From Arthrospiribacter ruber (GTDB lineage: Bacteria > Bacteroidota > Bacteroidia > Cytophagales > Cyclobacteriaceae), in assembly GCF_019343195.1 (NCBI RefSeq), contig NZ_RPHB01000004.1, positions 62,001 to 126,000 of the forward strand: DNA of 64,000 nt, given 5' to 3'. Each line of letters begins with the position of its first letter. The first letter of the stretch is position 1. Position numbers and translations under genes: made by a program. Of this stretch, positions 43,051 to 52,752 are shown in pieces. The notes beneath the pieces are model-generated. The model was given only the letters and a program-made list of their open reading frames with translations, was not told the DNA's origin and ran no database searches.

Positions 43051-44004
43051 ATGAAATACATAACTTTTAAAAATGGAGACCAAATGCCTATAATAGGTTT
43101 AGGCACATGGAAATCAAAGCCCGGTGAAGTATATGATGCCGTTTTGTGGGCTTTGGAAGCTGGGTATAGACATATTGACTGTGCGGCTGTTTACAATAAT
43201 GAGAAAGAAGTAGGAAACGCTTTTGAAAAAGCTTTTACAAGCGGGTTGGTTAAAAGAGAAGAGATTTTTATCACCTCAAAGCTATGGAACAGTTCACATC
43301 GGTTTGAAGATGTAGTACCAGCACTGAACAAAACCTTAAAAGATCTCAAATTAGACTATTTGGATCTGTACCTGATTCACTGGCCCATAGCTTTCAAAGC
43401 CGGGGTGGGCTTTGCCCAGACAAGGGAGGAGTTTTATACCTACAAGGATGTTCCCTTGGCACAGACATGGGCAGGAATGGAAGAAGCCCATGCCCAAGGA
43501 CTTACCAGACACATCGGCATGTCTAATTTTAATAGGGCCAAGCTTGAAGAAATCTTCCAGACTGCAGAAATAAAGCCGGAAATGAATCAAATAGAACTAC
43601 ATCCTTATTTGCCACAAAAGAAGCTTGTGGAGTTCTGTAAATCCCATGGCATGTTGGTGACAGCATATTCACCTTTGGGTTCGGGAGACCGTGCTACTTC
43701 CATCAAAAAGGATGATGAACCCAGCCTTTTGGAAAATGATACTATCAAAGCAATCGCTGAAAAGCATGGATGTAGCCCTGCACAGGTTTTGATATCCTTT
43801 GCAGTTCACCGCGATATCGCTGTCATCCCAAAATCAACAAACAAAGACAGAATTAAAGAAAACCTGAAAGCAGAGGATATAGAATTGGATACAGATGACT
43901 TGAAAAAGCTCCTGGATATTGGTACTTCCTACCGTTTTATAGACGGGTCTTTTTTCACTGGTTCCAAAAGCCCGTATAACCTAAGTGATCTTTGGGAAAA
44001 ATAA
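43051..44004 (+). CDS. Aldo/keto reductase
   Basis: A 317-residue NADPH-dependent carbonyl reductase (TIM barrel). Catalytic tetrad members are visible: D in HIDCAAVYNNE, Y in AVYNNE, K in FITSKLWNS and H in YLIHWPIAF. The start TFKNGDQMPIIGLGTWKS, AHAQGLTRHIGMSNFN and the C-terminal IPKSTNKDRIKENL cofactor segment are typical. The substrate is an aldehyde or ketone, possibly a sugar. Its stop precedes the next start by three bases, so it is cotranscribed with the YihY protein. Confidence 0.93.
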   Translation: MKYITFKNGDQMPIIGLGTWKSKPGEVYDAVLWALEAGYRHIDCAAVYNNEKEVGNAFEKAFTSGLVKREEIFITSKLWNSSHRFEDVVPALNKTLKDLKLDYLDLYLIHWPIAFKAGVGFAQTREEFYTYKDVPLAQTWAGMEEAHAQGLTRHIGMSNFNRAKLEEIFQTAEIKPEMNQIELHPYLPQKKLVEFCKSHGMLVTAYSPLGSGDRATSIKKDDEPSLLENDTIKAIAEKHGCSPAQVLISFAVHRDIAVIPKSTNKDRIKENLKAEDIELDTDDLKKLLDIGTSYRFIDGSFFTGSKSPYNLSDLWEK

Positions 44005-44007
44005 ACC

Positions 44008-44940
44008 ATGATGATCAAAAAGCTAAAGAATTTAACAGTTTTTCAAATTCTGATTGACAGTGTAAAGGATTTTACTTCTGGAGAATCTACTGGTTTAGCA
44101 GCGGGTACCGCATTTTACACGATTTTCAGTCTTCCTGCCTTGCTGATTATAATCCTAAATATAGGTATGACTTTTTTTTCGGAAGCCGATTTTCAATATG
44201 AAGTACTGATACAAGTAGAAGCGCTAGCAGGGGTAGAAAGTAGAGAAACATTGGAAGAAATTCTGGATAACTTCGACGGAACTGAGCAGTCAGGTATACC
44301 CAATGTGGTGGCATTTCTGATTTTGGCTTTCAGTGCTACCACAGTTTTTGTCAGCTTACAGAATGCCATCAATCACATCTGGCACATCAAACCAAAACCA
44401 CAAAAGGGTTTGATCAAATTTGCCATTAACAGGCTTTTGAGCTTTTCTTTGGTCGCATCAATTGGTTTCATATTGTTGATCTCTCTGATATTGGATGCGG
44501 TATTGGTAATCGCCAACAATTACCTTACAGAATACCTGATAGACCTTCCGATAAATCTTGCCGCTATTGCGCATTTTATAGTAGCACAGGTTATTCTCGT
44601 TGTGGTATTTGCATTGATGTACAAAATTCTACCGGATGCCCACGTAAGGTGGAAGGATACTTGGCTTGGCGCCTTTGTGACGATGGTGCTATTTGGAATC
44701 GGAAAGTACCTGATCGGAATATATTTGGGCAACAGTGACCTGGGTTCTACCTATGGAGCAGCTGGTTCTTTAGTGATCCTATTGATCTGGGTGTACTATT
44801 CGGTGGTGATTTTCTTGTTTGGAGCGCAAGTAACTTATTATATAGCCGAAAAAATAGGAGGGAGTGTCACTCCAAAAGCCCAAGCCGTCAAAGTAGAGCT
44901 TAGAGAAATAGAAGTGGAAAGTTCATCTGAGGAAAAATGA
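44008..44940 (+). CDS. YihY/BrkB-family membrane protein
   Basis: A 310-residue membrane protein with five to six helices: the first in LAAGTAFYTIFSLPALLIIILN, then VVAFLILAFSATTVFVSLQNAINHIW, LLSFSLVASIGFILLISLILDA, FIVAQVILVVVFALMYKILPD, and GAFVTMVLFGIGKYLIGIYLG plus the C-terminal SLVILLIWVYYSVVIFLFGAQVTY. The last is the YihY/BrkB hallmark (often misnamed ribonuclease BN). Its function is unknown. The gene is the last of the run, followed by a terminator at 45116-45152. Confidence 0.9.
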   Translation: MMIKKLKNLTVFQILIDSVKDFTSGESTGLAAGTAFYTIFSLPALLIIILNIGMTFFSEADFQYEVLIQVEALAGVESRETLEEILDNFDGTEQSGIPNVVAFLILAFSATTVFVSLQNAINHIWHIKPKPQKGLIKFAINRLLSFSLVASIGFILLISLILDAVLVIANNYLTEYLIDLPINLAAIAHFIVAQVILVVVFALMYKILPDAHVRWKDTWLGAFVTMVLFGIGKYLIGIYLGNSDLGSTYGAAGSLVILLIWVYYSVVIFLFGAQVTYYIAEKIGGSVTPKAQAVKVELREIEVESSSEEK

Positions 44941-45115
44941 TTTTCAATTGATTAGGGCCCAAAAATTTACAAACGGAATAAAAAAAATTTGGTCATTTTA
45001 TGCTAATACAATAACTCCTCAACTTCCAGACTATTTGATTATTTGTATTTATAACAATCTGATTCAAGTTATACAGATGGATGCTAAGGTTAAAAAAATA
45101 TTAAAGACTTCTTTT

Positions 45116-45152
45116 AAAAGACCCAAACCGTAAAAGTGGTTTGGGTCTTTTT
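45116..45152 (+). terminator. Intrinsic terminator after the YihY gene
   Basis: Stem AAAAGACCCAAACC/GGTTTGGGTCTTTT with an 8-base loop and a T run, 176 bases past the stop. A and T runs on both sides let it act for the convergent minus-strand genes too. Confidence 0.85.
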
Positions 45153-45174
45153 ATGACCAATTCTTACTCTATTT

Positions 45175-45474
45175 TTATTGAGTAAAAGATAGAAGTTGCT
45201 TGGCAATTAATGACCATTCTTCATCGAGCGGTATATCAGGTCTTGATTTGTCTGCTTTTTTGTACCAGTAATCAGCATTTGACATATCACCCTCTTTTCT
45301 GTGAAGATAGGCATGTATCCAATGCGAAACAGGGTCGGTAGGTCCGTCTACATAGCTGTGGGCCTTATCCCAATCTCCATTGGCGTCATACCACAGCGCA
45401 AGCAATTGTGTGGACAATTCCTTTGGGGGTGAACTTTCTTTCAATGAATCTAGAAACTCTTCGTACGTTTTCAT
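45175..45474 (-). CDS. Conserved hypothetical protein
   Basis: A 99-residue soluble helical protein with the recognisable pattern LALWYDANGDWDKAHSYVD...WIHAYLHRKEGDMSNADYWYKKA. This WYD-GDW-HAYLHRKEGD-NA-YWY signature is widespread in bacteria and also seen in fungi as I recall, with no known function; the repeated helices resemble a tetratricopeptide-like array. It follows tamL by nine bases on the same strand and is probably cotranscribed. Confidence 0.82.
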   Translation of the reverse strand: MKTYEEFLDSLKESSPPKELSTQLLALWYDANGDWDKAHSYVDGPTDPVSHWIHAYLHRKEGDMSNADYWYKKADKSRPDIPLDEEWSLIAKQLLSFTQ

Positions 45475-45483
45475 AAATAATAG

Positions 45484-47898
45484 TTAAAATGGATATCCTA
45501 TTCCTATATTGAATACAGTCTGACCTCTTTCTCCCAAAAATCTGTTGAAGAAATTGCCAAGAATAAATCTTTGACCTATTGGTCTTGCAGGATCCAGAGC
45601 TTTGACACCCATATCCAGTCTCAGGACCAAAAATTCAAAATCCATCCTTAAGCCGAGGCCAGTACCGACCGCAATTTCATTAAAAAATCTGTTGAATTCA
45701 AAATTTGCCCCAGGTCTTGTCGGGTCTTCTGCAAATGTCCAGCTATTTCCCAGATCCACAAAGAATGCCCCATCAAAGTACCCATAGAGCTTTGACCTTA
45801 GTTCAAACATTCCTTCAAAAAGGATTTCTCCGGGTTGCTCAAACCTATAATCAAAACTTCCATCTTCCAGTAAATCAGGAGTAAAAGAACCTGGTCCAAG
45901 ACGCCTTGGCTGCCAGGCACGGATACCGGTACTACCTCCGGCAAAGAAATATTTTTCATAAGGAAGTACGCCATTGGATACCCCATACGGGCGGGCCATA
46001 CCCAAATTGAGCCGGTAGGCAAAAGTCTGTTGTCTATTAAGAGGAATATATCTTCTGAAATCAGCCTGAAATTTTAAAAACTGAAAATAAGCCAAGTTCC
46101 TGTCTTCGATAAATTCCCTGTTTACGAAATTGAGACTTGTTCCCCCACTTTCAGCAAATAGCCTCAATAGAGAAGCTCTGTTCCTTCCGAATGCTCCATA
46201 TTGGTTGAAATTTATAATTACCTGTCCCGAAATACTGCTGACGTAGGAGGGAAGGAAGGAGTTGATGAGGTTATTGCCTTGATTTTGTAAATCTTCAAGG
46301 AGCTCCCGGAAGTCGTTGCTTAGATTGGAACGGATAAAATTCGCATCTACGGCATTGAAGGTGTACTGTTGCCTTAGGTCTCTGGTATTCCAACTGTATG
46401 CGATGATCCCATTGACACTTTCTCTGATGTATTCAGGACGGTTCACATAATTGTAACCCAATAGCGTCCTCGTACGGGGATTGTACCGGCCAAATTTATC
46501 AAGGGTATTACTCGCAAAAGGGATAAGGAACTGAGGAAAGATAACAGATCCTGAAGTATTCAATTCTCTGCTTCGGAATACACCTCCCTCACCGGTAGCG
46601 GACACCACACCTTCAAGACCGGCCCTGAAAAAGAACTCAAATATCTCTGCACCTCTGAAGAGGTTTCTGTTTCTTAGTGAATGGCTAAAAAACGGACCAG
46701 GAACCTGTTCGGTAATACTTGCTCCCAATTGATTGGTTACTTGATATTTCTGATTAGGCTGAGTGTATATTCTAGGCCTGAGCGTGTTACCTACAGTGTC
46801 GAAAGCGATATTGACAAATCGAAACAGATCCAGATTTGCCAGCTGCCTTTGAGACTCTATGACATTGTTTCTGCTGTAGAGCTCACCTTTTCTCATAAAA
46901 ATCCTTGAGGCAATTATCTTTTCTGAATATTTGTCCTCATACAATTCAAAATTGATATCTCTATACCTGGTTTTTAAACCATGATCTACAAACTCATTGG
47001 AAGGTGGATCGATACTGAAATATACAGAGTCTAAGGTGTAGACCTGATGATAGTCAGCATACACAGGTTTCCTTATGATCTGCTCGATCTGTACACTTTT
47101 CTCCAAAGTGTCCTTATAGACATTATATTCTATGTAAGACCTGGTAAATGTGTAATAACCATTTTCTTTGAGAAGGTCTTCGATGCGTTGCCTTTCTCGT
47201 GTCAAAGCTCCCTGTTCATAAATATTTCCCTGTTTGATCAGGCTACGGTTTTCCCTGGTTTGGAGTAACTCATAGATATTGGGATCATCTGATCTTGTGA
47301 AAACACTGTCAATATTATATGGGCTGTTTTCCGTAATGAGATATTGAACCCGGGCTTTTTTCCCGGTTGTACTTACCACAAAATCTGTTTCTGCATCAAA
47401 GAAACCATTATTAAAAAGATAAAACTCCATCTGCCGTGCATTCTCAACCACCTGAATGCTGTCAAGTAAAACCCTAGGGTTGCCAGTCCGCATAAAGAAG
47501 TTGCCATACTCAAGCTTTTTTTCAATACTATTGAGATTATCCGTGACTTTTACAAGCCGGCGCCCCTGCCTACCGCTCAAAGAGGATGTATCCTGAATGG
47601 CAATCAGGCTGTCCTGCTCCAATTTCAGTCTTTGCTGCCTTTGAATATGTTTGGTACTGTCAAAAGTCCATTCTCCAAAGCGATAAATCGCCACTCCTAA
47701 GGAGGAATTGAGCAATGGTATTCTGGTATTGGGCGTCTGCCGGATCAGGTTTTGGATTTCAGATTTATTGCTCTGTTTTACTCCTTTTGTTTCTACTTCA
47801 TAAAGAAGGTATTGCCCCTCTTGCAGTCCTTTGGTTAAAGAACATGCAGAAAATAAAAAAAGCAGAAAAAGAAAGTTTATATATTTGGCTTTATTCAC
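45484..47898 (-). CDS. tamL: BamA/TamA-type outer-membrane assembly lipoprotein (TamL)
   Basis: An 804-residue protein. A GTG start (47896-47898) opens a lipoprotein leader (LFLLFLFSACS, Cys at about 19). Following are POTRA-like repeats (about 20-380) with VLLDSIQVVENARQMEFYLFNNGFF and LTRERQRIEDLLKENGYYTF segments, then a 16-strand barrel ending in VFNIGIGYPF with C-terminal Phe. The lipidated form of TamA is called TamL in Bacteroidota and works with TamB in outer-membrane protein insertion; TamB is not in the window. It is divergent from the methyltransferase, with only 17 bases between the starts. Confidence 0.9.
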   Translation of the reverse strand: MNKAKYINFLFLLFLFSACSLTKGLQEGQYLLYEVETKGVKQSNKSEIQNLIRQTPNTRIPLLNSSLGVAIYRFGEWTFDSTKHIQRQQRLKLEQDSLIAIQDTSSLSGRQGRRLVKVTDNLNSIEKKLEYGNFFMRTGNPRVLLDSIQVVENARQMEFYLFNNGFFDAETDFVVSTTGKKARVQYLITENSPYNIDSVFTRSDDPNIYELLQTRENRSLIKQGNIYEQGALTRERQRIEDLLKENGYYTFTRSYIEYNVYKDTLEKSVQIEQIIRKPVYADYHQVYTLDSVYFSIDPPSNEFVDHGLKTRYRDINFELYEDKYSEKIIASRIFMRKGELYSRNNVIESQRQLANLDLFRFVNIAFDTVGNTLRPRIYTQPNQKYQVTNQLGASITEQVPGPFFSHSLRNRNLFRGAEIFEFFFRAGLEGVVSATGEGGVFRSRELNTSGSVIFPQFLIPFASNTLDKFGRYNPRTRTLLGYNYVNRPEYIRESVNGIIAYSWNTRDLRQQYTFNAVDANFIRSNLSNDFRELLEDLQNQGNNLINSFLPSYVSSISGQVIINFNQYGAFGRNRASLLRLFAESGGTSLNFVNREFIEDRNLAYFQFLKFQADFRRYIPLNRQQTFAYRLNLGMARPYGVSNGVLPYEKYFFAGGSTGIRAWQPRRLGPGSFTPDLLEDGSFDYRFEQPGEILFEGMFELRSKLYGYFDGAFFVDLGNSWTFAEDPTRPGANFEFNRFFNEIAVGTGLGLRMDFEFLVLRLDMGVKALDPARPIGQRFILGNFFNRFLGERGQTVFNIGIGYPF

Positions 47899-47915
47899 TA
47901 GCTGGCAATTACCGA

Positions 47916-48662
47916 ATGTTAGGCAAAAATACGCTTAAGTTTATTAAATCCTTACAACAGAAAAAATTCCGGAAGCTGGAGCGATCTTTTTTTGTGGAAG
48001 GGAGCAAAAATGTAACGGAACTCCTCCATTCAGATTATCTTTCCACCCATTTAATTTATACCGATAAATATTATTTGGAAAATAGGGCATTGGTGGACAA
48101 TTTTAGGGGAGAGACCTATTTGGTAACACAAAAAGTGCTGGAGTCCATGGGGGCATTTAAAACCAATGACAGTGCCCTAGCTGTGGCAAAAATCAAGGAA
48201 GAAGTACCTTTTTCTTTAGAGCAGGATGAATGGATCATAGCCTTGGATGATGTGCGGGACCCTGGTAACTTAGGGACTATCATTAGAATAGCAGATTGGT
48301 ACGGTATTAAGAAGCTCATGCTATCCCTGGAAACCGCTGATTTCTACAACCCTAAAGTTTTACAGGCCAGTATGGGAAGTTTTACAAGAGTGGAAATTTG
48401 GTACACTGATCTTTTGGAATATTTCAATGATACGCCACTCGACATTTTTGGGGCTTTTCTCAATGGGAAAAACATCTATCAAACAGTTTTCCCAAAATCC
48501 GGGATTCTTGTCATGGGAAATGAATCTTCCGGGATATCTAAAGAACTGGAGGCACATGTCCATCAAAAAATAACCATACCACGCTTTGGAAATGCGGAGT
48601 CGTTAAATGTTGGAGTGGCTACAGCCATTTTTTGTGACAACATCAAAAGAAGCACCTATTGA
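47916..48662 (+). CDS. TrmH/SpoU-family RNA methyltransferase
   Basis: A 248-residue enzyme methylating ribose 2'-O in rRNA or tRNA. N-terminal domain: KFIKSLQQKKFRKLERSFFVEG. Catalytic domain: LDDVRDPGNLGTIIRIADWYG (motif 1 with catalytic Arg), VMGNESSGIS (motif 2), and IPRFGNAESLNVGVATAIF (motif 3) forming the trefoil knot. ATG at 47916 matches the family start; the frame is open further upstream but there it runs antisense to tamL. Which RNA is modified is not known. It shares a very short divergent gap with tamL. Confidence 0.92.
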   Translation: MLGKNTLKFIKSLQQKKFRKLERSFFVEGSKNVTELLHSDYLSTHLIYTDKYYLENRALVDNFRGETYLVTQKVLESMGAFKTNDSALAVAKIKEEVPFSLEQDEWIIALDDVRDPGNLGTIIRIADWYGIKKLMLSLETADFYNPKVLQASMGSFTRVEIWYTDLLEYFNDTPLDIFGAFLNGKNIYQTVFPKSGILVMGNESSGISKELEAHVHQKITIPRFGNAESLNVGVATAIFCDNIKRSTY

Positions 48663-48683
48663 AGCCATACTATTGATATTAAA

Positions 48684-49664
48684 ATGAACCAACTTAATAA
48701 GACGCTTGCCAAAGTAGGCCTTAATTCTTTTTTTCTGCTTTTGATTGGTATGATATTTCTGGCAAAGTTTTTTCCGGAGTGGGGAACGTCTAGCAGCCCT
48801 TTGCCTTTAAAATCAATCACAGGAGTAGGTATATCGATTATCTTCTTTTTCTACGGTGTCAAACTCAGTCCAAGAAAACTATTGGAAGACCTGAAAAACT
48901 GGAAACTTCATTTACTGATTCAGGCAACTACCTTTTTGATCTTTCCTATAGTGGTGCTTTTGCTATATATGATTTGGGGAGAAGAGGGCAATTATTTGTG
49001 GTTAGGCACTTTCTATCTTGCTGCACTCCCTTCCACCGTATCTTCCTCTGTGGTGATGGTTTCTATAGCAAGAGGCAACCTTTCCGCGGCTATCTTCAAT
49101 GCCAGCATTTCAAGTATGGTTGGGATTTTTATTACTCCGGTCTGGATGGAGCTGTTACTTCCTGAAAGTGCGGTAGGGTTTGACCTGAGCGATACATTCC
49201 TAAAGCTAAGCTTACAAGTACTTTTCCCGGTACTTATTGGGCTTTATTTTCATAAGTATCTGGTTTCCTTTATAGTAAAGCACCAAAGAAGTCTCAAGAA
49301 TTTTGACCAGACCATAATCCTTTTGATCGTTTTTACAGCTTTTGCGGAGTCCTTTGCAGAAGAAATGTTCAAAGGCTATACCGCTTGGGAATTGGGTTCA
49401 TTGAGTGGATTGATGCTACTTTTCTTTTTTGTAATGATGGGTATGATGTATGGCCTGTCTACTCTGATGAAGTTTAACCGGGAAGATACCATTGCCGTGA
49501 TCTTTTGTGGCAGCAAAAAATCACTGGTGCAAGGAGCAGTGATGGGCAGGGTTATGTTTCCAGATCCAACCGTGTTCGGTATTATCTTATTGCCCTTGAT
49601 GATCTATCATGCCTTGCAATTACTGGTTGGCTCAATGATTGCCGAAAAGTTGGGTAAAGTTTGA
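48684..49664 (+). CDS. SBF-like bile acid:sodium symporter family protein
   Basis: A 326-residue membrane protein with about nine to ten helices. It matches the SBF_like (YfeH) group: LAKFFPEWG at the first loop, GISIIFFFYGVKLSP, LPSTVSSSVVMVSIARGN and the conserved AAIFNASISSMVGIFITP, then FCGSKKSLVQGAVMGRVMF near the C-terminus. It probably couples Na+ to import of an organic anion; substrate is unknown. It follows the methyltransferase by 21 bases and may be cotranscribed with it. Confidence 0.88.
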   Translation: MNQLNKTLAKVGLNSFFLLLIGMIFLAKFFPEWGTSSSPLPLKSITGVGISIIFFFYGVKLSPRKLLEDLKNWKLHLLIQATTFLIFPIVVLLLYMIWGEEGNYLWLGTFYLAALPSTVSSSVVMVSIARGNLSAAIFNASISSMVGIFITPVWMELLLPESAVGFDLSDTFLKLSLQVLFPVLIGLYFHKYLVSFIVKHQRSLKNFDQTIILLIVFTAFAESFAEEMFKGYTAWELGSLSGLMLLFFFVMMGMMYGLSTLMKFNREDTIAVIFCGSKKSLVQGAVMGRVMFPDPTVFGIILLPLMIYHALQLLVGSMIAEKLGKV

Positions 49665-49704
49665 AATTGTTTATTGGGAACTTAAAAAAAGTTAATCCCA
49701 AATT

Positions 49705-51297
49705 CTACTTTTTCAAGACCTTGATACTTTGATGAATTCCTTCGCCTTTGATCTGCACAATAATGACGCCTTTAGGGAAAGACCTGACATAAGTTCCCAA
49801 ATCAATATGAGGACCTTGAACTGTGAACTCCTTTTGTATAAATAAATTGGAAGAAAAAAGGCTCAGGGTCAATTCCTTATTTGCCAGAGCCCTGTGATTT
49901 GGAATGTTAAGGGTGAGTTTATCTCCTGTAAATGGGTTAGGAAAAGTAGAGAAATGTTGATTTTCTGCTTTTTGGGGAAGATCTATAGCCACCACTTCGG
50001 AAATAATGTCAACTTCATTATTTACCTCATATCTGATTCTATAGTAAGTCCGTCCACCTGAGTAAGGAAGATCATCATCAATAAACTGATAATAAAGGGG
50101 ATCATCAGAAAAACCTTTGCTAGCTACACTCCCTATGCTGTAGAAGTCAAGTGTGATGTCTTCAGCTCTTTCCAAATAAAATAACCCAGGATCACCTTCT
50201 GAGTCTGTATTCCAATCCAGTACAACAGCTTCCTGATTCTGACTGATACTTACGGTCAGTCCGCCCCAGCGATTCATGAGTATGGTGGCAATATCAATAA
50301 ATGTCTCTACATAGCCTGGACAACCCTGTGAATCAGTTACAAAAACCTCATAATTTCCAAAAGGAAGATTGTCAATAAGATAAGTGGTGCTGATTCCTGA
50401 GACGGATCCTGTTATTCCTTCGGGATCAGTACTCCTCCATTCTACTGTATAAGGAGCCGTACCGCCGTTTGGCTGAACGAGGATAGAACCTGTGCTTTCA
50501 TTATATCGGGTAGGGGTAACTTCTATCTGGATATCAATGGCAGGTATGGTAATGGGTTTGGTAAGGGTATTTGTAACACCATCCACATCTGTAGCAGATA
50601 AAGACACGTTATAGGTATCTATTCCCGGAAAAGTAAATGTGGGATTTATTTCTGTACTTGTCCCTAGTAAAGTTGCCCCATCAAAAAACTGCCACAGATA
50701 AGTATATGGTGGTTTACCTCCAAAAGTCTGATTGATAAAATTCACGGTCGGGTTACAGGTTTCGGCATCAAAGTCTAAGTTAGGTTGAACCGGTAGCTCA
50801 GCCACAAAGCCAACAGGGTCAGAAAAACACTGGGCTGAAGAACCGGCTTCAGTAATGTCTGCACAGTCTCGGTTATTTCCTGTGTTTGTAAACCATCTTG
50901 CCAGTACATTGCTTAGACGGATTTCTTCACCCCAATTCCAAGTGACATCCATGGCGTAAACCAGGGTACCAAAAGGAGGGTTGGTTTGTTCTGAAATACA
51001 CACACGGTTTCTGTCTCCTACTTTCACGCCTCCAATCAGTAGGTCAAAAAACGCAACAGTAGAATAAGCATTTCCTGAATTGCTTCCTCCTAAAATGATA
51101 TAAATTCTACCATTCACTTGTTCTCCAAGCTCATATGCATCAGCTGAGGTAAATGGATTTCCATTCATGTCCCTTACTTCCACACCTGTAATGGTTACAT
51201 TATTCTGGTTACAATTTTGACCAAAGACTGATTTACTGCTTAAGAAAAATACTAAAGCAAAAAGAGCAAAAAGATATTTGCATGACCAGGTTTTCAT
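49705..51297 (-). CDS. Secreted PKD/SprB-repeat protein with T9SS C-terminal domain
   Basis: A 530-residue protein exported by Sec with leader KTWSCKYLFALFALVFFLSS and VFGQ. Domains in order: a Cys-containing N-terminal domain (20-165), a PKD fold (about 175-255: FGGKPPYTYLWQF, FTFPGIDTYNVSLSATD), a SprB-like repeat (about 258-340, NGGTAPYTVEWRS, NYEVFVTDSQGCP), a spacer, and the T9SS type A sorting domain from about 447 (FSTFPNPFTGDKLTL...GVIIVQIKGEGIHQSIKVLKK). It should be secreted through the type IX system and attached or released at the surface. Start is ATG 51295-51297; the frame also has a GTG one codon earlier. Partner unknown. Confidence 0.82.
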   Translation of the reverse strand: MKTWSCKYLFALFALVFFLSSKSVFGQNCNQNNVTITGVEVRDMNGNPFTSADAYELGEQVNGRIYIILGGSNSGNAYSTVAFFDLLIGGVKVGDRNRVCISEQTNPPFGTLVYAMDVTWNWGEEIRLSNVLARWFTNTGNNRDCADITEAGSSAQCFSDPVGFVAELPVQPNLDFDAETCNPTVNFINQTFGGKPPYTYLWQFFDGATLLGTSTEINPTFTFPGIDTYNVSLSATDVDGVTNTLTKPITIPAIDIQIEVTPTRYNESTGSILVQPNGGTAPYTVEWRSTDPEGITGSVSGISTTYLIDNLPFGNYEVFVTDSQGCPGYVETFIDIATILMNRWGGLTVSISQNQEAVVLDWNTDSEGDPGLFYLERAEDITLDFYSIGSVASKGFSDDPLYYQFIDDDLPYSGGRTYYRIRYEVNNEVDIISEVVAIDLPQKAENQHFSTFPNPFTGDKLTLNIPNHRALANKELTLSLFSSNLFIQKEFTVQGPHIDLGTYVRSFPKGVIIVQIKGEGIHQSIKVLKK

Positions 51298-51653
51298 CAC
51301 GCTACTAGGGCTAAATCAGATCGGGAATTTGGGTGATCTTTTTTATGGTTGAACGTAAAAATAATATAACAGACAAAATAAATAATACAATTATAAATAT
51401 TTATTTTCCCTGATATTTTTATCATTTAACAATTATATTATAAAACACCTTTTTGAATAATGTTAGTGCAAAAAAATGGATGTGAAACGTAATAAGTGTC
51501 AAAAAACAATTAGTAAAAAAAATGGACTTTAATCAAAAAAACTTAGTAAACAGGTATTTTATCCCAAATACAATTTACATAAGTCATTGAATCCCTTGAT
51601 ATTTTATAAACTAATCTCTAATTTTATCTCAAGGTTCTTAAACTTTAGTTGAC
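51298..51653. other. AT-rich intergenic region
   Basis: A 356-base divergent spacer between the T9SS cargo gene and a small secreted-protein gene. It contains several A and T tracts and no reading frame of note. It must hold both promoters; I could not place a clear TTTG/TAnnTTTG pair. Confidence 0.7.
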
Positions 51654-52040
51654 ATGAAGTATTTTATTTTAGTAGCCCTTTTGTTTGTCAAATTTCAAAC
51701 GGTTTCGGCTCAAAGTCCAATAGAGGAGTTTTTACAAAAAATAGAACCTTTAATTATTAAGGAAGGATTCTATCATCCTGACTGGGAAATTTCAAAATAC
51801 TATAAGTTCCCCAATAAGACTTCCTACACCATGCAATACACCAAAGGTCATGTTGCAATTCATCCTGTTTCAGGCCTAATGACAGATTACTCAGCCGGGA
51901 AAATCTTCGACCCTGAACTGAACGTAGGAATTAATGCCAAAACCGCAGTCCTGGTGGATTTGACCAATGGAAAGGAATATCAGCTTAAAGATTTTATAAA
52001 AAAGGGAGATGGATTTGGCCCTAAGTTCATTTTGCAATAA
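51654..52040 (+). CDS. Small secreted protein of unknown family
   Basis: A 128-residue protein with signal peptide KYFILVALLFVKFQTVSAQ. The mature 109 residues begin SPIEEFLQKIEPLI and contain a WEISKYYKFPNKTSYTMQY aromatic segment and a VDLTNGKEYQLKDFIKKGD tail. I do not recognise a family. No neighbouring gene on the same strand suggests a partner. Confidence 0.6.
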   Translation: MKYFILVALLFVKFQTVSAQSPIEEFLQKIEPLIIKEGFYHPDWEISKYYKFPNKTSYTMQYTKGHVAIHPVSGLMTDYSAGKIFDPELNVGINAKTAVLVDLTNGKEYQLKDFIKKGDGFGPKFILQ

Positions 52041-52182
52041 GAGGTGCTTCAATATTTTGAAATAGTCAGCAAAGTGATAAAAGAGCATACTAGCTAATGA
52101 ATATGAAGGCTTAGTATTAAATTCTTACATCAATTTTATTTCTTACATGGTTCAAAAAATTGATTAAATCAGTACAAAAACA

Positions 52183-52740
52183 TCATTCGCTCCAATCCCA
52201 AAGTACAATACTCCATTCTTCTGGAATTTCATCTACAAACTGATGAATGATCTTAAAACCAATTCTCTCATGGGCTTTTATTGACCTTTGGTTTCTACTT
52301 GCTATTTCAGTGATGGCAAATTCAAAATCAGGGCAGTGGACCTTTTTGTAAAAAGCATATGCTTTGTCCAACAAACCCATACCTCTGTAATCCTTGTCTA
52401 CACAAACCTGACCAATTACAATATATTGATAATTAGATACTTTCAATCCATTATATAGAATTTGATTGAACTCTTCAAACATGGGTTTCAAAACAGGAAT
52501 GTCATCCTTACTTTTGGCCGTCATTGCCAGAATATATGCGATTACCCTCGAACCATCTTTGACAATTACATGTGGCGCGATGCCGTTCATTTTTTCCAGA
52601 TCATCCAAACGATGGCTTACAGTGACAAAGCCATCATTTATAGAACTAAGTGATTTTTCATGGTTGGCTTTTTGAAGTTGTAATATGCCCTGCAACTCCT
52701 CTGTCGTTTCAGCAATTTTGATTTGATAATGAGCTTCCAT
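52183..52740 (-). CDS. GNAT N-acetyltransferase
   Basis: A 185-residue acetyltransferase. The acetyl-CoA-binding core is VIGQVCVDKDYRGMGLLDKAY (split motif: QVCVDKDYRGMGL), with an N-terminal KIAETTEELQGILQLQKANH helix and a final NQRSIKAHERIGFKII segment typical of the family. The acceptor is unknown. It follows the histidine kinase by 12 bases on the same strand and may be cotranscribed. Confidence 0.85.
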   Translation of the reverse strand: MEAHYQIKIAETTEELQGILQLQKANHEKSLSSINDGFVTVSHRLDDLEKMNGIAPHVIVKDGSRVIAYILAMTAKSKDDIPVLKPMFEEFNQILYNGLKVSNYQYIVIGQVCVDKDYRGMGLLDKAYAFYKKVHCPDFEFAITEIASRNQRSIKAHERIGFKIIHQFVDEIPEEWSIVLWDWSE

Positions 52741-52752
52741 TTGTTAAAAATT

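Noticed and set aside
44948-45133. Small plus-strand frame before the terminator at 45116
   Set aside because: Its end lies inside the terminator stem, and the sequence has no recognisable features.
47715-47915. Upstream extension of the methyltransferase frame
   Set aside because: It runs antisense through the tamL leader and POTRA start; the family begins at ATG 47916.
49672-49700. Possible terminator TTGGGA...AATCCCAA between the SBF-like and T9SS genes
   Set aside because: The stem is only five pairs with bulges and no T run; not strong enough to report.
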